From: Miniphocaeibacter massiliensis
Lineage (GTDB): Bacteria; Bacillota; Clostridia; Tissierellales; Peptoniphilaceae
Assembly: GCF_900232905.1 (NCBI RefSeq)
Contig: NZ_OCTQ01000001.1
Location: forward strand, 124,001 to 188,000
Direction: 5' to 3'
DNA length: 64,000 nucleotides
Both the position numbers and the translations under genes were made by a program. This document shows, one piece after another, positions 46,102-54,514 of this stretch. A model generated the notes under the pieces. It saw only the letters and a list, made by a program, of their open reading frames with translations. It made no database searches and was not told the origin of the DNA. Position 1 is the first letter of the stretch. The number at the start of each line of letters is the position of its first letter.

Positions 46102-46707
46102 ATGAAAAGACTAGTATTAGCATCTCATAACAAAGGAAAGATAAAAGAAATAAAAGATATTTTAAAAAATTTAGATATTGAAGTTTTAGGGATATCTGAT
46201 ATCATTACAATAGAAGATATAAAAGAAGATGCTGATACATTAGAAGGAAATGCTAGAATTAAGGCAGAGTATATCCATAATAAAATAGGAGGATATACTC
46301 TTGCCGATGATACAGGTTTATTTGTAGAAGTATTAAATGGAAAACCAGGAGTACACACAGCTAGGTTTGCAGGGGAAAACTGCTCCGAACAAGAAAATAG
46401 GGACAAATTATTAGAAGTACTAAATAATGAAAAAAATAGAAACGCAGTATTTAGAACTGTTTTAGTGTTAATAGATGAAAAAGGTAAAGAATACATTGTA
46501 GAAGGCAGTTGTGAAGGAACTATTTCTAATATGGAAATTGGAGAAAAAGGTTTTGGATATGACAAATTATTTATTCCTAAAGGTTATAGTACAACTTTTT
46601 CAGAAATTGGATTAGAAGAAAAAAACTTAATTAGCCATAGAGCTAAAGCTTTAAATAAATTGAAAGAATTATTGGTGGATATGTTAAATGAAGATAGCGA
46701 TTATTAG
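46102..46707 (+). CDS. rdgB: XTP/dITP diphosphatase (RdgB/HAM1)
   Basis: 201 aa house-cleaning pyrophosphatase that removes deaminated purine nucleotides. SHNKGKIKEIKDIL, ADDTGLFVEVLNGKPG with the metal-binding Asp, EKGFGYDKLFIP and SHRAKAL are the family motifs. ATG after AAGGAGC. Overlaps the next phosphodiesterase by 20 nt, a standard pair. Confidence 0.95.
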   Translation: MKRLVLASHNKGKIKEIKDILKNLDIEVLGISDIITIEDIKEDADTLEGNARIKAEYIHNKIGGYTLADDTGLFVEVLNGKPGVHTARFAGENCSEQENRDKLLEVLNNEKNRNAVFRTVLVLIDEKGKEYIVEGSCEGTISNMEIGEKGFGYDKLFIPKGYSTTFSEIGLEEKNLISHRAKALNKLKELLVDMLNEDSDY

Positions 46708-47155
46708 TGATACACATGGTAGTATTAACAATGTAATTGAAAAAATAAAAAAACTTAATATCGATGCTATAATTCATTTAGGAGATTTTTCTGAAGATGG
46801 TAAAGATATAGGGGATATTACAAATATTATTACTTATGTAGTAAAAGGTAATAATGATTATTTAGCAACTACTGATAGTGAAGAGTTATTTATAAACTTA
46901 GGGGGTAAAGATTTTTTAATTACTCATGGACATAGATATTCTGTATATAGAGAAACTGATAGATTAATAGAAAAAGCAAAAATACTAGGTGCAGAAATAG
47001 CACTTTTTGGTCATACACATGTATTTTTTGAAGAAAAAATAGATGGAATTTGGGTGATTAATCCAGGTAGTCCAAGTTATCCTAGATATGGCGATGAAAA
47101 AAGTTTTGCCATTCTGGATTTAAATAAAATGGAATTAGAAAGAATTAAAATTTAG
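46688..47155 (+). CDS. YfcE/MJ0936-type metallophosphodiesterase
   Basis: 155 aa calcineurin-like enzyme. Metal motifs ISDTHGS, HLGDFSEDG, KGNNDY, LITHGHRY and FGHTHV are all in order, followed by WVINPGSPSYPR. Acts on phosphodiesters in vitro in characterised relatives; natural substrate unknown. Overlaps rdgB and precedes folD by 9 nt, so probably one transcript. Confidence 0.92.
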   Translation: MKIAIISDTHGSINNVIEKIKKLNIDAIIHLGDFSEDGKDIGDITNIITYVVKGNNDYLATTDSEELFINLGGKDFLITHGHRYSVYRETDRLIEKAKILGAEIALFGHTHVFFEEKIDGIWVINPGSPSYPRYGDEKSFAILDLNKMELERIKI

Positions 47156-47164
47156 GAGGTAGCA

Positions 47165-48016
47165 ATGGATGCTGTTTTAAGTTCAAATGAACTTGCAAAA
47201 AAATTAGAAGAAGATATTATAAGTAGAGTACAAACGTTAACACAAAAAGGTAATACTCCAAAACTTGCAATATTAAGAGTTGGAGAAAATCCTAATGATA
47301 TTTCATATGAAAAAAGCTTATTAAAAAAAGGTGATGCATATGGAATAGAAGTACAACAAGTAGTTGTTGAAGACACTATAACAACTGAAGGATTAAAAGA
47401 AAAAATGGAAGAGTTAAACAACGATGATTCAGTTACAGGAATTATAATGTTTAGACCTTTGCCAAAACATATTGATGAAGAGTTAATTCAAGAAACAATA
47501 TCATGGAAAAAAGATGTCGATTGTATGTCACCTTTGAACTTGGCAAAAATATTCCAAGGAGATTTTAGCAGTTTTCAACCAGCAACTCCATTTGCATCAA
47601 TGAAAATATTAGAATATTATGGAATAGATTTAAGTGGTAAAAATGTTGCTATTGTTAACAGGTCAATGGTTTTAGGAAAACCTTTAGCAATGATGGTATT
47701 AGGTAAAAATGGAACTCCTACAATTTGCCATTCTAGAACAAAAGATTTGAAAAAGGTATTACAAGAAGCAGATGTAGTAGTTACAGCAACTGGTAGAGCT
47801 AAAAGCTTAACTAGAGAATTTTTAACAAAAGATTCTATAGTTATAGATGTTGGTGTTTCAATGGGAGAAGATGGAAAACTTTCAGGAGATGCTGATTTTG
47901 AAGATTTAAAAGATTTTGTAAAGGGAATAACTCCTAGACTTGGTGGAGTTGGTAAAATTACATCTACTTTATTAATGGATCAACTTGTACAAGCAAAAGA
48001 AAATAGTTTAAAATAA
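47165..48016 (+). CDS. folD: FolD-family methylene-THF dehydrogenase/cyclohydrolase, active-site variant
   Basis: 283 aa. FolD oxidises 5,10-methylene-THF and hydrolyses methenyl-THF to formyl-THF. The fold is clear (GIIMFRPLPKHID, KDVDCMSPLNLAKI, VNRSMVLGKPLAMMVL, CHSRTKDL). In the active-site segment ISYEKSLLKKGDAYGI, the Tyr48 is kept, but the position four residues on, where E. coli has Lys54, is Leu52. The late motif is LGGVGKIT instead of PGGVGPMT. A related anaerobe subgroup also lacks this Lys as I recall. ATG after AGGAGGTAGCA. Confidence 0.88.
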   Translation: MDAVLSSNELAKKLEEDIISRVQTLTQKGNTPKLAILRVGENPNDISYEKSLLKKGDAYGIEVQQVVVEDTITTEGLKEKMEELNNDDSVTGIIMFRPLPKHIDEELIQETISWKKDVDCMSPLNLAKIFQGDFSSFQPATPFASMKILEYYGIDLSGKNVAIVNRSMVLGKPLAMMVLGKNGTPTICHSRTKDLKKVLQEADVVVTATGRAKSLTREFLTKDSIVIDVGVSMGEDGKLSGDADFEDLKDFVKGITPRLGGVGKITSTLLMDQLVQAKENSLK

Positions 48017-48039
48017 AGCCTGAAGGCTTTATTTTTTTG
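48012..48039 (+). terminator. terminator after folD
   Basis: AATAAAGCC (48012-48020), TGAA loop, GGCTTTATT (48025-48033), then TTTTTG. Confidence 0.85.
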
Positions 48040-48108
48040 TTAAATTATTAAGTTTATAATAATATATTTGTTAAAACAATATGGTATACTTCAATATGGA
48101 GTGATTAA

Positions 48109-48963
48109 ATGAAAAAAAGAACTAAGAAAAAACTTATAACTTTATTGCTAGCGATAATATTAACTATTTTTGGAGGAATAACAGTAAAAGATGCTGTTTT
48201 AAATGTAAGTAATGATCTAGAAGTACATTTTATAGACGTTGGACAAGGAGATAGTACATTATTAATTTCAAAAGGTGAAGCGATACTTATAGATGGTGGA
48301 GATAGAGAATATTCTTCTAAAGTTGTAAGCTATATAGAAAAACTAGGAATAAAAGAATTAAAATATATTATATCTACACATCCCCATAGTGATCATATAA
48401 ATGGATTAGTAGGAGTTATAAATAAGTTTAAAGTAAATAATATAATAAGAAATGAAGAAGAAGTTGACACTAGGGTATATGAAAGTTTTGTGGAAGCCTA
48501 TGAAAGAAATGACACGAATGTAATTATTCCTAGAGTGGGTGATAAGTTTAAATTTGGAGAATCAGAAATTACAATAGTAGGACCTACTGCTTATAACTTT
48601 GATACAAACAACAACTCTATAGCTATAAGAATAACACATGGTGAAAATTCAATTCTTTTTACTGGAGATGCTGAAAAATTAGAAGAATCTACATTGATGT
48701 ACACAGGAGAAAAAATAGAATCAAAAGTTTATCATGTTGGACATCACGGTAGTAGAAAAGCATCATCAAAAGAGTTTTTAGATGAAGTTAACCCAGAATA
48801 TGCAGTAATTTCTTCTGGTAAAGGCAATATGTATGGCCATCCTCATAAAGAAGTTTTAAATAGGTTGAAAAGTATAAATGCTGAAGTATTTAGAACAGAT
48901 ATATCTGGAAATATAGTAATGATAAGTGATGGAAAAGATGTGTTATTTAGTACAGAAAAATAA
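48109..48963 (+). CDS. membrane-anchored ComEC/Rec2-like metallo-beta-lactamase-fold hydrolase
   Basis: 284 aa. One hydrophobic N-terminal segment (about residues 8-27) that is either a signal peptide or an anchor, then an MBL-fold domain like the C-terminal domain of ComEC: FIDVGQGDSTLL, STHPHSDHINGL (HxHxDH variant HPHSDH), LFTGDAEKLEES and VGHHGSRKAS with YGHPHKEVL. Probably acts outside the membrane on DNA or other phosphodiesters. No competence-channel domain is attached, so it need not take part in transformation. Followed by the tRNA terminator. Confidence 0.88.
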   Translation: MKKRTKKKLITLLLAIILTIFGGITVKDAVLNVSNDLEVHFIDVGQGDSTLLISKGEAILIDGGDREYSSKVVSYIEKLGIKELKYIISTHPHSDHINGLVGVINKFKVNNIIRNEEEVDTRVYESFVEAYERNDTNVIIPRVGDKFKFGESEITIVGPTAYNFDTNNNSIAIRITHGENSILFTGDAEKLEESTLMYTGEKIESKVYHVGHHGSRKASSKEFLDEVNPEYAVISSGKGNMYGHPHKEVLNRLKSINAEVFRTDISGNIVMISDGKDVLFSTEK

Positions 48964-49034
48964 TACTTATTGTAAATAAAATCATCAACATAGATTTATA
49001 CTTCTTTAAACTAAAGCATTTTAAATTATTATAA

Positions 49035-49066
49035 AAAACACTTAAACATTTAAGTTTAAGTGTTTT
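49035..49066. terminator. bidirectional terminator between hydrolase gene and tRNA cluster
   Basis: AAAACACTTAAAC (49035-49047) pairs with GTTTAAGTGTTTT (49054-49066), 13 bp, ATTTAA loop. T-rich on both strands' 3' sides; it terminates the minus-strand tRNA transcript. Confidence 0.8.
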
Positions 49067-49074
49067 GATTTTTA

Positions 49075-49148
49075 TGGAGGCGGCACCCAGATTTGAACTG
49101 GGGATAGAGGTGTTGCAGACCTTTGCCTTACCACTTGGCTATGCCGCC
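49075..49148 (-). tRNA. tRNA-Cys(GCA)
   Basis: 74 nt with encoded CCA. Acceptor GGCGGCA/TGCCGCC, loop CTGCAAC with anticodon GCA, T-arm CCCAGTTCAAATCTGGG. The first pair of the anticodon stem is an A.C mismatch as I read it. Confidence 0.93.
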
Positions 49149-49155
49149 ATAATAT

Positions 49156-49230
49156 TGGAGCGGAAGACGAGACTCGAACTCGCGACCCTCGCCTTGGCAA
49201 GGCGATGCTCTACCACTGAGCCACTTCCGC
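49156..49230 (-). tRNA. tRNA-Gly(GCC)
   Basis: 75 nt with encoded CCA. Acceptor GCGGAAG/CTTCCGC, anticodon stem TCGCC/GGCGA, loop TTGCCAA with anticodon GCC. It decodes GGC, the same codon predicted as specifier in the glyS T-box. Confidence 0.95.
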
Positions 49231-49236
49231 ATTTTT

Positions 49237-49312
<76 letters not shown>

Positions 49313-49337
49313 AAGTAGTGCAATTGACTACTAATTT

Positions 49338-49366
49338 ATGATACAATAATTCCAAATTAATGTCAA
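49338..49366 (-). promoter_or_regulatory. promoter of tRNA-Phe-Gly-Cys operon
   Basis: Minus strand TTGACA (49366-49361), 17-nt spacer, TATCAT (49343-49338), about 25 nt before the tRNA-Phe 5' end. Confidence 0.8.
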
Positions 49367-49391
49367 ATAAAAAATAAATTATGGTGGTGAC

Positions 49392-50228
49392 ATGTTTAAA
49401 TCTTTTAAAATAGCAAATTATACAGAAAAAGAATACAGTGAAGACAGTTATTTTGTATCAGAAAATTATATTATTGTTATTGATGGGGCATCTTCTTTAA
49501 TAAGATATGAAAATAGCAATTTTTTAACTAACAAATTTGTAAATGGAATTAGAGATAACTTGGCAGTCTTACTGTCAGATAGTAGTATTAATATTCAAGA
49601 AGCACTTAAAAAATCATTAAACAATTTATTAAAAAAAGATAAACAAAAGCTTTTTACTAAACACGATATATCTGCAACTATTTCTATTTTTAGGATAGTA
49701 GGGGAATACTTAGAAATATATTATTTAGGAGATAGTCCAATAATAATAAAAACTTCTAGTGACATACAAGAATATGTAGCAAAAGATATTTCTAAATTAG
49801 ATAGTAGTGTACTTAAAAAGATGAAGGAAATTTCCTTAAATAAAAAAACAAATGTTTTAGAAAGCAAAAATAGTAAATTGATTAAGGATATGTTAATTAA
49901 AAATAGAGGACTTAAGAATACTAAAGATGGTTATTGGATATTGGATACAACAGGTAAGGGAATAGAAAATGGAAATTATTTTAGAGTTACGTTAAAAGAA
50001 ATTGAAAATATTATTGTTTGTTCAGACGGATTTAGCCAAATTTATGATACTTTTAAAATATATAATAAACTAGAAGATTTATTTAAGGACTTAGAAAATA
50101 ATTCTATGGAAAATATAGTTGAAAAATTAGTAAAAGAACAAAATAAAGATAAAGATTTGAATAATTATCCTAGATTTACTAAAACAGATGATATTACAGC
50201 AGTATATGTTGGAGAAATAAAATGTTAA
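49392..50228 (+). CDS. divergent PP2C/PPM-like phosphatase domain protein
   Basis: 278 aa, soluble. PPM family traces: YSEDSYFVSENYIIVIDGASSL corresponds to the opening with the metal-binding Asp in DGAS, YLGDSPIIIK to the GDSR motif, IVCSDGFSQIYDT to the DG motif and TKTDDITAVYVGE to the terminal Asp motif. It is far from PrpC and lacks the GxxDGMGG form, so substrate and activity are uncertain. ATG after GGTGGTGAC. It overlaps the GME-fold gene by 7 nt. Confidence 0.75.
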   Translation: MFKSFKIANYTEKEYSEDSYFVSENYIIVIDGASSLIRYENSNFLTNKFVNGIRDNLAVLLSDSSINIQEALKKSLNNLLKKDKQKLFTKHDISATISIFRIVGEYLEIYYLGDSPIIIKTSSDIQEYVAKDISKLDSSVLKKMKEISLNKKTNVLESKNSKLIKDMLIKNRGLKNTKDGYWILDTTGKGIENGNYFRVTLKEIENIIVCSDGFSQIYDTFKIYNKLEDLFKDLENNSMENIVEKLVKEQNKDKDLNNYPRFTKTDDITAVYVGEIKC

Positions 50229-50962
50229 ATCCATTTGTATTTAATAAAAGAGTTAAAGCAGTAATTATTAGTTACAAAGCTTCTGAAGAGTTAAAAAAAC
50301 TTTTAAAAGACTTGAATATAGAAACAATTAAAACATTGCCTAATACTTTTCTAGATGTTCCTGTAAATGACCATCCAGACTTAGTTGTACATCCCATTGA
50401 TTATAAAAATATATTAGTATGTAGAGAATATTTTAACTATTATCATAAAAAATTATCTAAGTATGATATAAATGTTTTTAGTTCTAAAAATTATTTAGAA
50501 AAAAACTACCCAAAAGATATATATTTAAATGTATCAAGAGTTGGAAGGTATTTTTTTCATAAAAAAGATTGTATAGATGAAAATTTGAATGAGCAGCTAA
50601 TTAAACATTATAAGCCAGTTAATGTTAAACAAGGTTATGCAAAATGTTCAACTATGATTATTAAAAATGAGACTGTTGTAACTACAGATTTAAAACTACA
50701 TGAAAAATATTTAAATTTAGGCTTAAAATCTTATTTACTACCACCTGATTTCATAAATTTGCCAGGTTATGATACTGGTTTTATAGGAGGCACTTGTGGT
50801 AATATAGGAAAAGATGAAATAATTTTTTATGGTAATTTAGAAAAATATAGATATTCAGATAAATTACTAAAAATTTTAAAAAAAGAAAATATAAAGTATT
50901 ATTATCCAAAAACAGATTCTTTTATAGACAGAGGATCAGTTATTGGAATTTTAGGAGGATAA
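50222..50962 (+). CDS. DUF6873 family, GME-fold (guanidine-modifying enzyme-like) protein
   Basis: 246 aa. The pattern HPDLVVHPIDYKNILVCREYF near residue 51-71 and, above all, GYDTGFIGGTCGNIGKDEIIFYG near 182-204 match DUF6873 proteins, placed in the guanidino-group-modifying fold of arginine deiminases and amidinotransferases. Whether it is catalytic is unknown; the GGTCG motif near residue 190 provides a Cys, but the usual deiminase Cys lies at the C-terminal end, where this protein shows only GSVIGILGG. It overlaps the PP2C-like gene upstream and is followed 1 nt later by hisS. Confidence 0.7.
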   Translation: MLNPFVFNKRVKAVIISYKASEELKKLLKDLNIETIKTLPNTFLDVPVNDHPDLVVHPIDYKNILVCREYFNYYHKKLSKYDINVFSSKNYLEKNYPKDIYLNVSRVGRYFFHKKDCIDENLNEQLIKHYKPVNVKQGYAKCSTMIIKNETVVTTDLKLHEKYLNLGLKSYLLPPDFINLPGYDTGFIGGTCGNIGKDEIIFYGNLEKYRYSDKLLKILKKENIKYYYPKTDSFIDRGSVIGILGG

Positions 50963-50963
50963 A

Positions 50964-52265
50964 TTGAGTATAATTCAACCAAGCATATTACCTGGAATGA
51001 TGGAATTACTTCCAGAAGAACAAGTAATTTTTGATAAAATGAAAAATATTATAGAGGAAACATTTAAAAAATATGCGTTTTTCCCAATAGATACTCCTGT
51101 TATGGAGAAGCTAGAGATATTGTTGGCTAAAGGTGGAGGTGAAACATCCAAACAAGTGTATACTTTAAAAAAAGGTGACACAGAAATGGGATTAAGATTT
51201 GATCTGACAGTTCCTTTAGCTAGATATGTCGCTCAGAAATTTAGTGACTTAAATTTTCCATTTAGAAGATACCATATAGGAAAAGTGTATAGAGGAGAGA
51301 GAAATCAAAGAGGTAGATACAGAGAGTTTTATCAATGCGATGTTGATATTATAGGTAATAACTCACTATCTATTTATAATGATGCTGAAATACCAGCAGT
51401 AATGGCAGAAATATTTTATAAATTAGGATTGGATAATTTTAAATATCTTTTTAATAACAGGAAAATATTAAACGGATTATTTGAATCTTTAGGAATAAAC
51501 GACTTTGTATATGCTTTAAGAACTATAGATAAATTAGAGAAGATAGGTTTAGATAATGTGAAAAAAGAATTAATAGAGCATGGAGTATCTGTTGAATCAA
51601 TAAATAAGCTTGTTAATTTTATATACTTTAAAGGCACGAATAGTGAAATTTTAGATTATCTTAAATCATTAAATATTGACAATGAATTGTACAAAGAAGG
51701 TTTAGAAGAGTTAGAATTAGTTTATAAAAATATGATGTCATTCGGAATTTATGAAGAGAATATAGAGATAAAATTAAGTATAACTAGAGGATTAGACTAC
51801 TATACAGGGTCGGTTTATGAAACTATAATTCCAGAGTATGAAAACCTAGGCTCAATTTGTTCTGGTGGAAGATATGACGATTTAGCAGGTAATTATACTA
51901 AACAAAAACTTCCAGGAGTTGGACTAAGTATAGGTCTAACTAGACTTTATTATCAATTAAAAGAAGCTAATTTAATTAAATTAAAAGATGAAGCTCCTAT
52001 AAAAGCGATTATTTTACCTATGAAAGGGTATGAATCTAATGCGGTAGAATTATTGACTGAGTTAAGAAAAAATGATAAAATAGTTCAAGCTTACATGGAA
52101 GGTGGCAAGTTAAAAAAACAATTTAACTATGCTGACAAATTAAATATTCCAAATGTAATTGTAATAGGTGAAGATGAAGCGAAAAACAATGTCTATACCT
52201 TAAGAGATATGAAGACAGGAGAACAAAAGTCTGTCGATTTAAATTATTTAATAGAAAATTTATAA
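50964..52265 (+). CDS. hisS: histidine-tRNA ligase
   Basis: 433 aa from a TTG start that follows TTAGGAGG at proper spacing. Class II synthetase. Motif 2 FRRYHIGKVYRGERNQRGRYREFYQCDVDIIG, histidine A motif RGLDYYTGSVYE, motif 3 GLSIGLTRLYY and a C-terminal anticodon-binding domain. Length normal. It follows the PP2C/GME pair with 1 nt spacing. The catalytic residues are intact, so it is HisRS rather than the HisZ regulator. Confidence 0.92.
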   Translation: MSIIQPSILPGMMELLPEEQVIFDKMKNIIEETFKKYAFFPIDTPVMEKLEILLAKGGGETSKQVYTLKKGDTEMGLRFDLTVPLARYVAQKFSDLNFPFRRYHIGKVYRGERNQRGRYREFYQCDVDIIGNNSLSIYNDAEIPAVMAEIFYKLGLDNFKYLFNNRKILNGLFESLGINDFVYALRTIDKLEKIGLDNVKKELIEHGVSVESINKLVNFIYFKGTNSEILDYLKSLNIDNELYKEGLEELELVYKNMMSFGIYEENIEIKLSITRGLDYYTGSVYETIIPEYENLGSICSGGRYDDLAGNYTKQKLPGVGLSIGLTRLYYQLKEANLIKLKDEAPIKAIILPMKGYESNAVELLTELRKNDKIVQAYMEGGKLKKQFNYADKLNIPNVIVIGEDEAKNNVYTLRDMKTGEQKSVDLNYLIENL

Positions 52266-52266
52266 A
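52238..52266 (+). promoter_or_regulatory. candidate promoter of thrS leader, inside hisS 3' end
   Basis: TTTAAA (52238-52243), 17-nt spacer, TATAAA (52261-52266) overlapping the hisS stop. The T-box leader would begin a few bases later. Confidence 0.4.
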
Positions 52267-52268
52267 GC

Positions 52269-52450
52269 TGTGAAAGACCCGAGTAATAATTTTAAACTTT
52301 AAGAGAGAAATAGACTTGGCTGAAATCTATTTTAAGTAAATGAAATTATGAATACTAGTCTGGAGCTAATAATTAATTAAGAAGCAATTAGGGTGGAACC
52401 ACGAGTCTTTCGTCCCTACTATTATAGTAGGAACAAAGACTCTTTTTTAT
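52269..52450 (+). ncRNA. T-box leader of thrS
   Basis: Stem I with AGAGAGAAATAGAC / ATCTATTTT arms, a candidate specifier ACT (Thr) at 52354-52356 within GAATACTAGTCTGGAGC, the T-box AGGGTGGAACCACGA at 52390-52404 and a terminator GAGTCTTT...AAAGACTC (52403-52442) with six T. Controls threonyl-tRNA synthetase by uncharged tRNA-Thr. Confidence 0.9.
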
Positions 52451-52515
52451 TATTAAGTAAATGAAAAAATGTAGTGGAATTACTAAATAAAAATATATTG
52501 AAGATGGGGGAACAA

Positions 52516-54423
52516 ATGATAAAAATTACTTTACCAGATAATTCTGTACGAGAATATGAAAGTGGAATATTAGTTATGGATATAGCTAAAGATATTTCTG
52601 AAGGACTTGCAAGAGCTGTAATAGGGGCTGTTGTAAATGAAAAAATTATGGGAATGCAAGAACCGGTAAGAGAAGATGCTAGCGTTCGATTTGTAAAATT
52701 TGAAGAGCCAGAAGGAAAGGAAATATTTTGGCATACATCAGCACATATAATGGCTTTAGCAGTACAAAGACTTTATCCAGAAACTAAATTTGGAATAGGT
52801 CCAGCAATAGATAATGGATTTTACTATGATTTTGACTTAGAACATAGATTTACAGAAGAAGACCTTCCAGCTATTGAGAAAGAAATGAAAAAAATAACTA
52901 AAGAAGGTTTGAAAATGGAAAGATATGAAATGCCAAGAAATGAAGCATTATCATATTTTAAAGAAAGAGGAGAAGTTTATAAAGTAGATTTAATAGAAAA
53001 TTTACCAGAAGATGAAATAATCTCTTTTTATAAGTTAGGTGAGTTTACAGATCTTTGCAGAGGACCACATCTTTATGAAATAAAGAAAGTTAAAGCTATA
53101 AAACTGCTAAGTATAGCAGGGGCTTATTGGCGTGGTGATGAGAAAAATAAAATGCTTCAAAGAATATATGGTATAACTTTTGAAAAGCAAAAACAATTAG
53201 ATGAGTATTTAGAATTTTTAGAAGAAGCAAAAAAGAGAGATCATAGGAAATTAGGTAAGGAATTAGATTTATTTAGTTTTCATGAAGAAGGACCAGGATT
53301 CCCATTTTTCCATCCAAATGGAATGGTTTTAAGAAATGAGTTACAAAATTTTTGGAAAAATTTACACATAAAAGAAGGATATGGAGAAATAAATACTCCA
53401 ATAATTTTAAGTGAAAGTTTATGGCACCAGTCAGGTCACTGGGATCACTATCAAGAAAATATGTATTTTACAAAAATAGATGATGCAGATTATGCTATAA
53501 AACCAATGAATTGTCCAGGATCAATCTTAGTATATAAGAGCAATATGCATAGTTATAGAGATTTTCCTCTTAAATTAGGGGAAATGGGATTAGTTCACCG
53601 ACATGAACTTTCAGGTGCCTTACATGGATTATTTAGAGTAAGATCATTCACACAAGATGATGCTCATATATTCATGCTAAAAAGCCAAATAAAAGAAGAA
53701 ATATCTAAAGTAATAGACCTTTGTGATTATATTTATTCAGTATTTGGATTTAAATATAGTGTGGAACTATCAACAAGACCAGAAGATTCAATGGGTAGTG
53801 ATGAAGACTGGAATATAGCAATTCAAAGCTTAAAAGATGCATTAGATGGAAAAGACTTTGAATACACTATAAATGAAGGTGATGGAGCATTTTATGGTCC
53901 AAAAATAGATTTCCATTTAGAAGATGCAATAGGAAGAACTTGGCAATGTGGAACAATACAGCTAGATTTTCAAATGCCAGAAAGATTTGAGTTAACATAT
54001 ATAGATTCCGATGGAGAAAAGAAAAGACCAGTTATGGTTCACAGAGCTATTTTAGGTTCGATGGAAAGATTTATCGGTATATTAATAGAACATTTTGCTG
54101 GTAAATTCCCAACATGGTTAGCACCAGTACAAGTAAAAATATTACCAATATCTGATAAATTTAACGACAATGCATATGAATTAAAGAAAAAATTAATGGA
54201 TAACGGTATTAGAGCTAAGGTTGACGATAGAGCAGAAAAAATTGGATTTAAAATAAGAGAAGCACAATTAGAAAAAGTTCCTTACAGTATCATACTTGGA
54301 GAAAAAGAAATAACAGAGAATAAAGTTTCTGTAAGAAAAAGAGATATAGGTGATACTGGTGCAGTTCCAACAGAAGAATTTATACAAAAAATATTAGAAG
54401 AAATAAAAAATAAAGAAATTTAG
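52516..54423 (+). CDS. thrS: threonine-tRNA ligase
   Basis: 635 aa from the ATG at 52516, placed after GGGGGAACAA; the longer frame from 52474 runs through this site. TGS domain (1-62), editing domain with HTSAHIMALAVQRLYP and CRGPHLY, class II core with zinc ligands in MNCPGSILVYK and a HRHELSGALHGLFRVRSFTQDDAHIF motif 2, and an anticodon-binding C-terminal domain. Full length of the family. Confidence 0.96.
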   Translation: MIKITLPDNSVREYESGILVMDIAKDISEGLARAVIGAVVNEKIMGMQEPVREDASVRFVKFEEPEGKEIFWHTSAHIMALAVQRLYPETKFGIGPAIDNGFYYDFDLEHRFTEEDLPAIEKEMKKITKEGLKMERYEMPRNEALSYFKERGEVYKVDLIENLPEDEIISFYKLGEFTDLCRGPHLYEIKKVKAIKLLSIAGAYWRGDEKNKMLQRIYGITFEKQKQLDEYLEFLEEAKKRDHRKLGKELDLFSFHEEGPGFPFFHPNGMVLRNELQNFWKNLHIKEGYGEINTPIILSESLWHQSGHWDHYQENMYFTKIDDADYAIKPMNCPGSILVYKSNMHSYRDFPLKLGEMGLVHRHELSGALHGLFRVRSFTQDDAHIFMLKSQIKEEISKVIDLCDYIYSVFGFKYSVELSTRPEDSMGSDEDWNIAIQSLKDALDGKDFEYTINEGDGAFYGPKIDFHLEDAIGRTWQCGTIQLDFQMPERFELTYIDSDGEKKRPVMVHRAILGSMERFIGILIEHFAGKFPTWLAPVQVKILPISDKFNDNAYELKKKLMDNGIRAKVDDRAEKIGFKIREAQLEKVPYSIILGEKEITENKVSVRKRDIGDTGAVPTEEFIQKILEEIKNKEI

Positions 54424-54448
54424 AACAGCAATGCTGTTCTTTTTCTTT
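54422..54448 (+). terminator. terminator after thrS
   Basis: AGAACAGC (54422-54429), AAT loop, GCTGTTCT (54433-54440), then TTTTCTTT. Confidence 0.85.
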
Positions 54449-54514
54449 ACACAAATATTTTACTATGGTACTATAATAAAGTATAAGAGATAATATTAAA
54501 CAAGGAGAAATTAA

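Noticed and set aside
48109-48963. Competence channel ComEC
   Set aside because: Only the MBL-like domain with one anchor segment is present; the multi-span channel domain is absent, so competence cannot be claimed.
50964-52265. HisZ (ATP phosphoribosyltransferase regulatory subunit)
   Set aside because: Full synthetase motifs and the C-terminal anticodon domain are present and no his biosynthesis genes are near.
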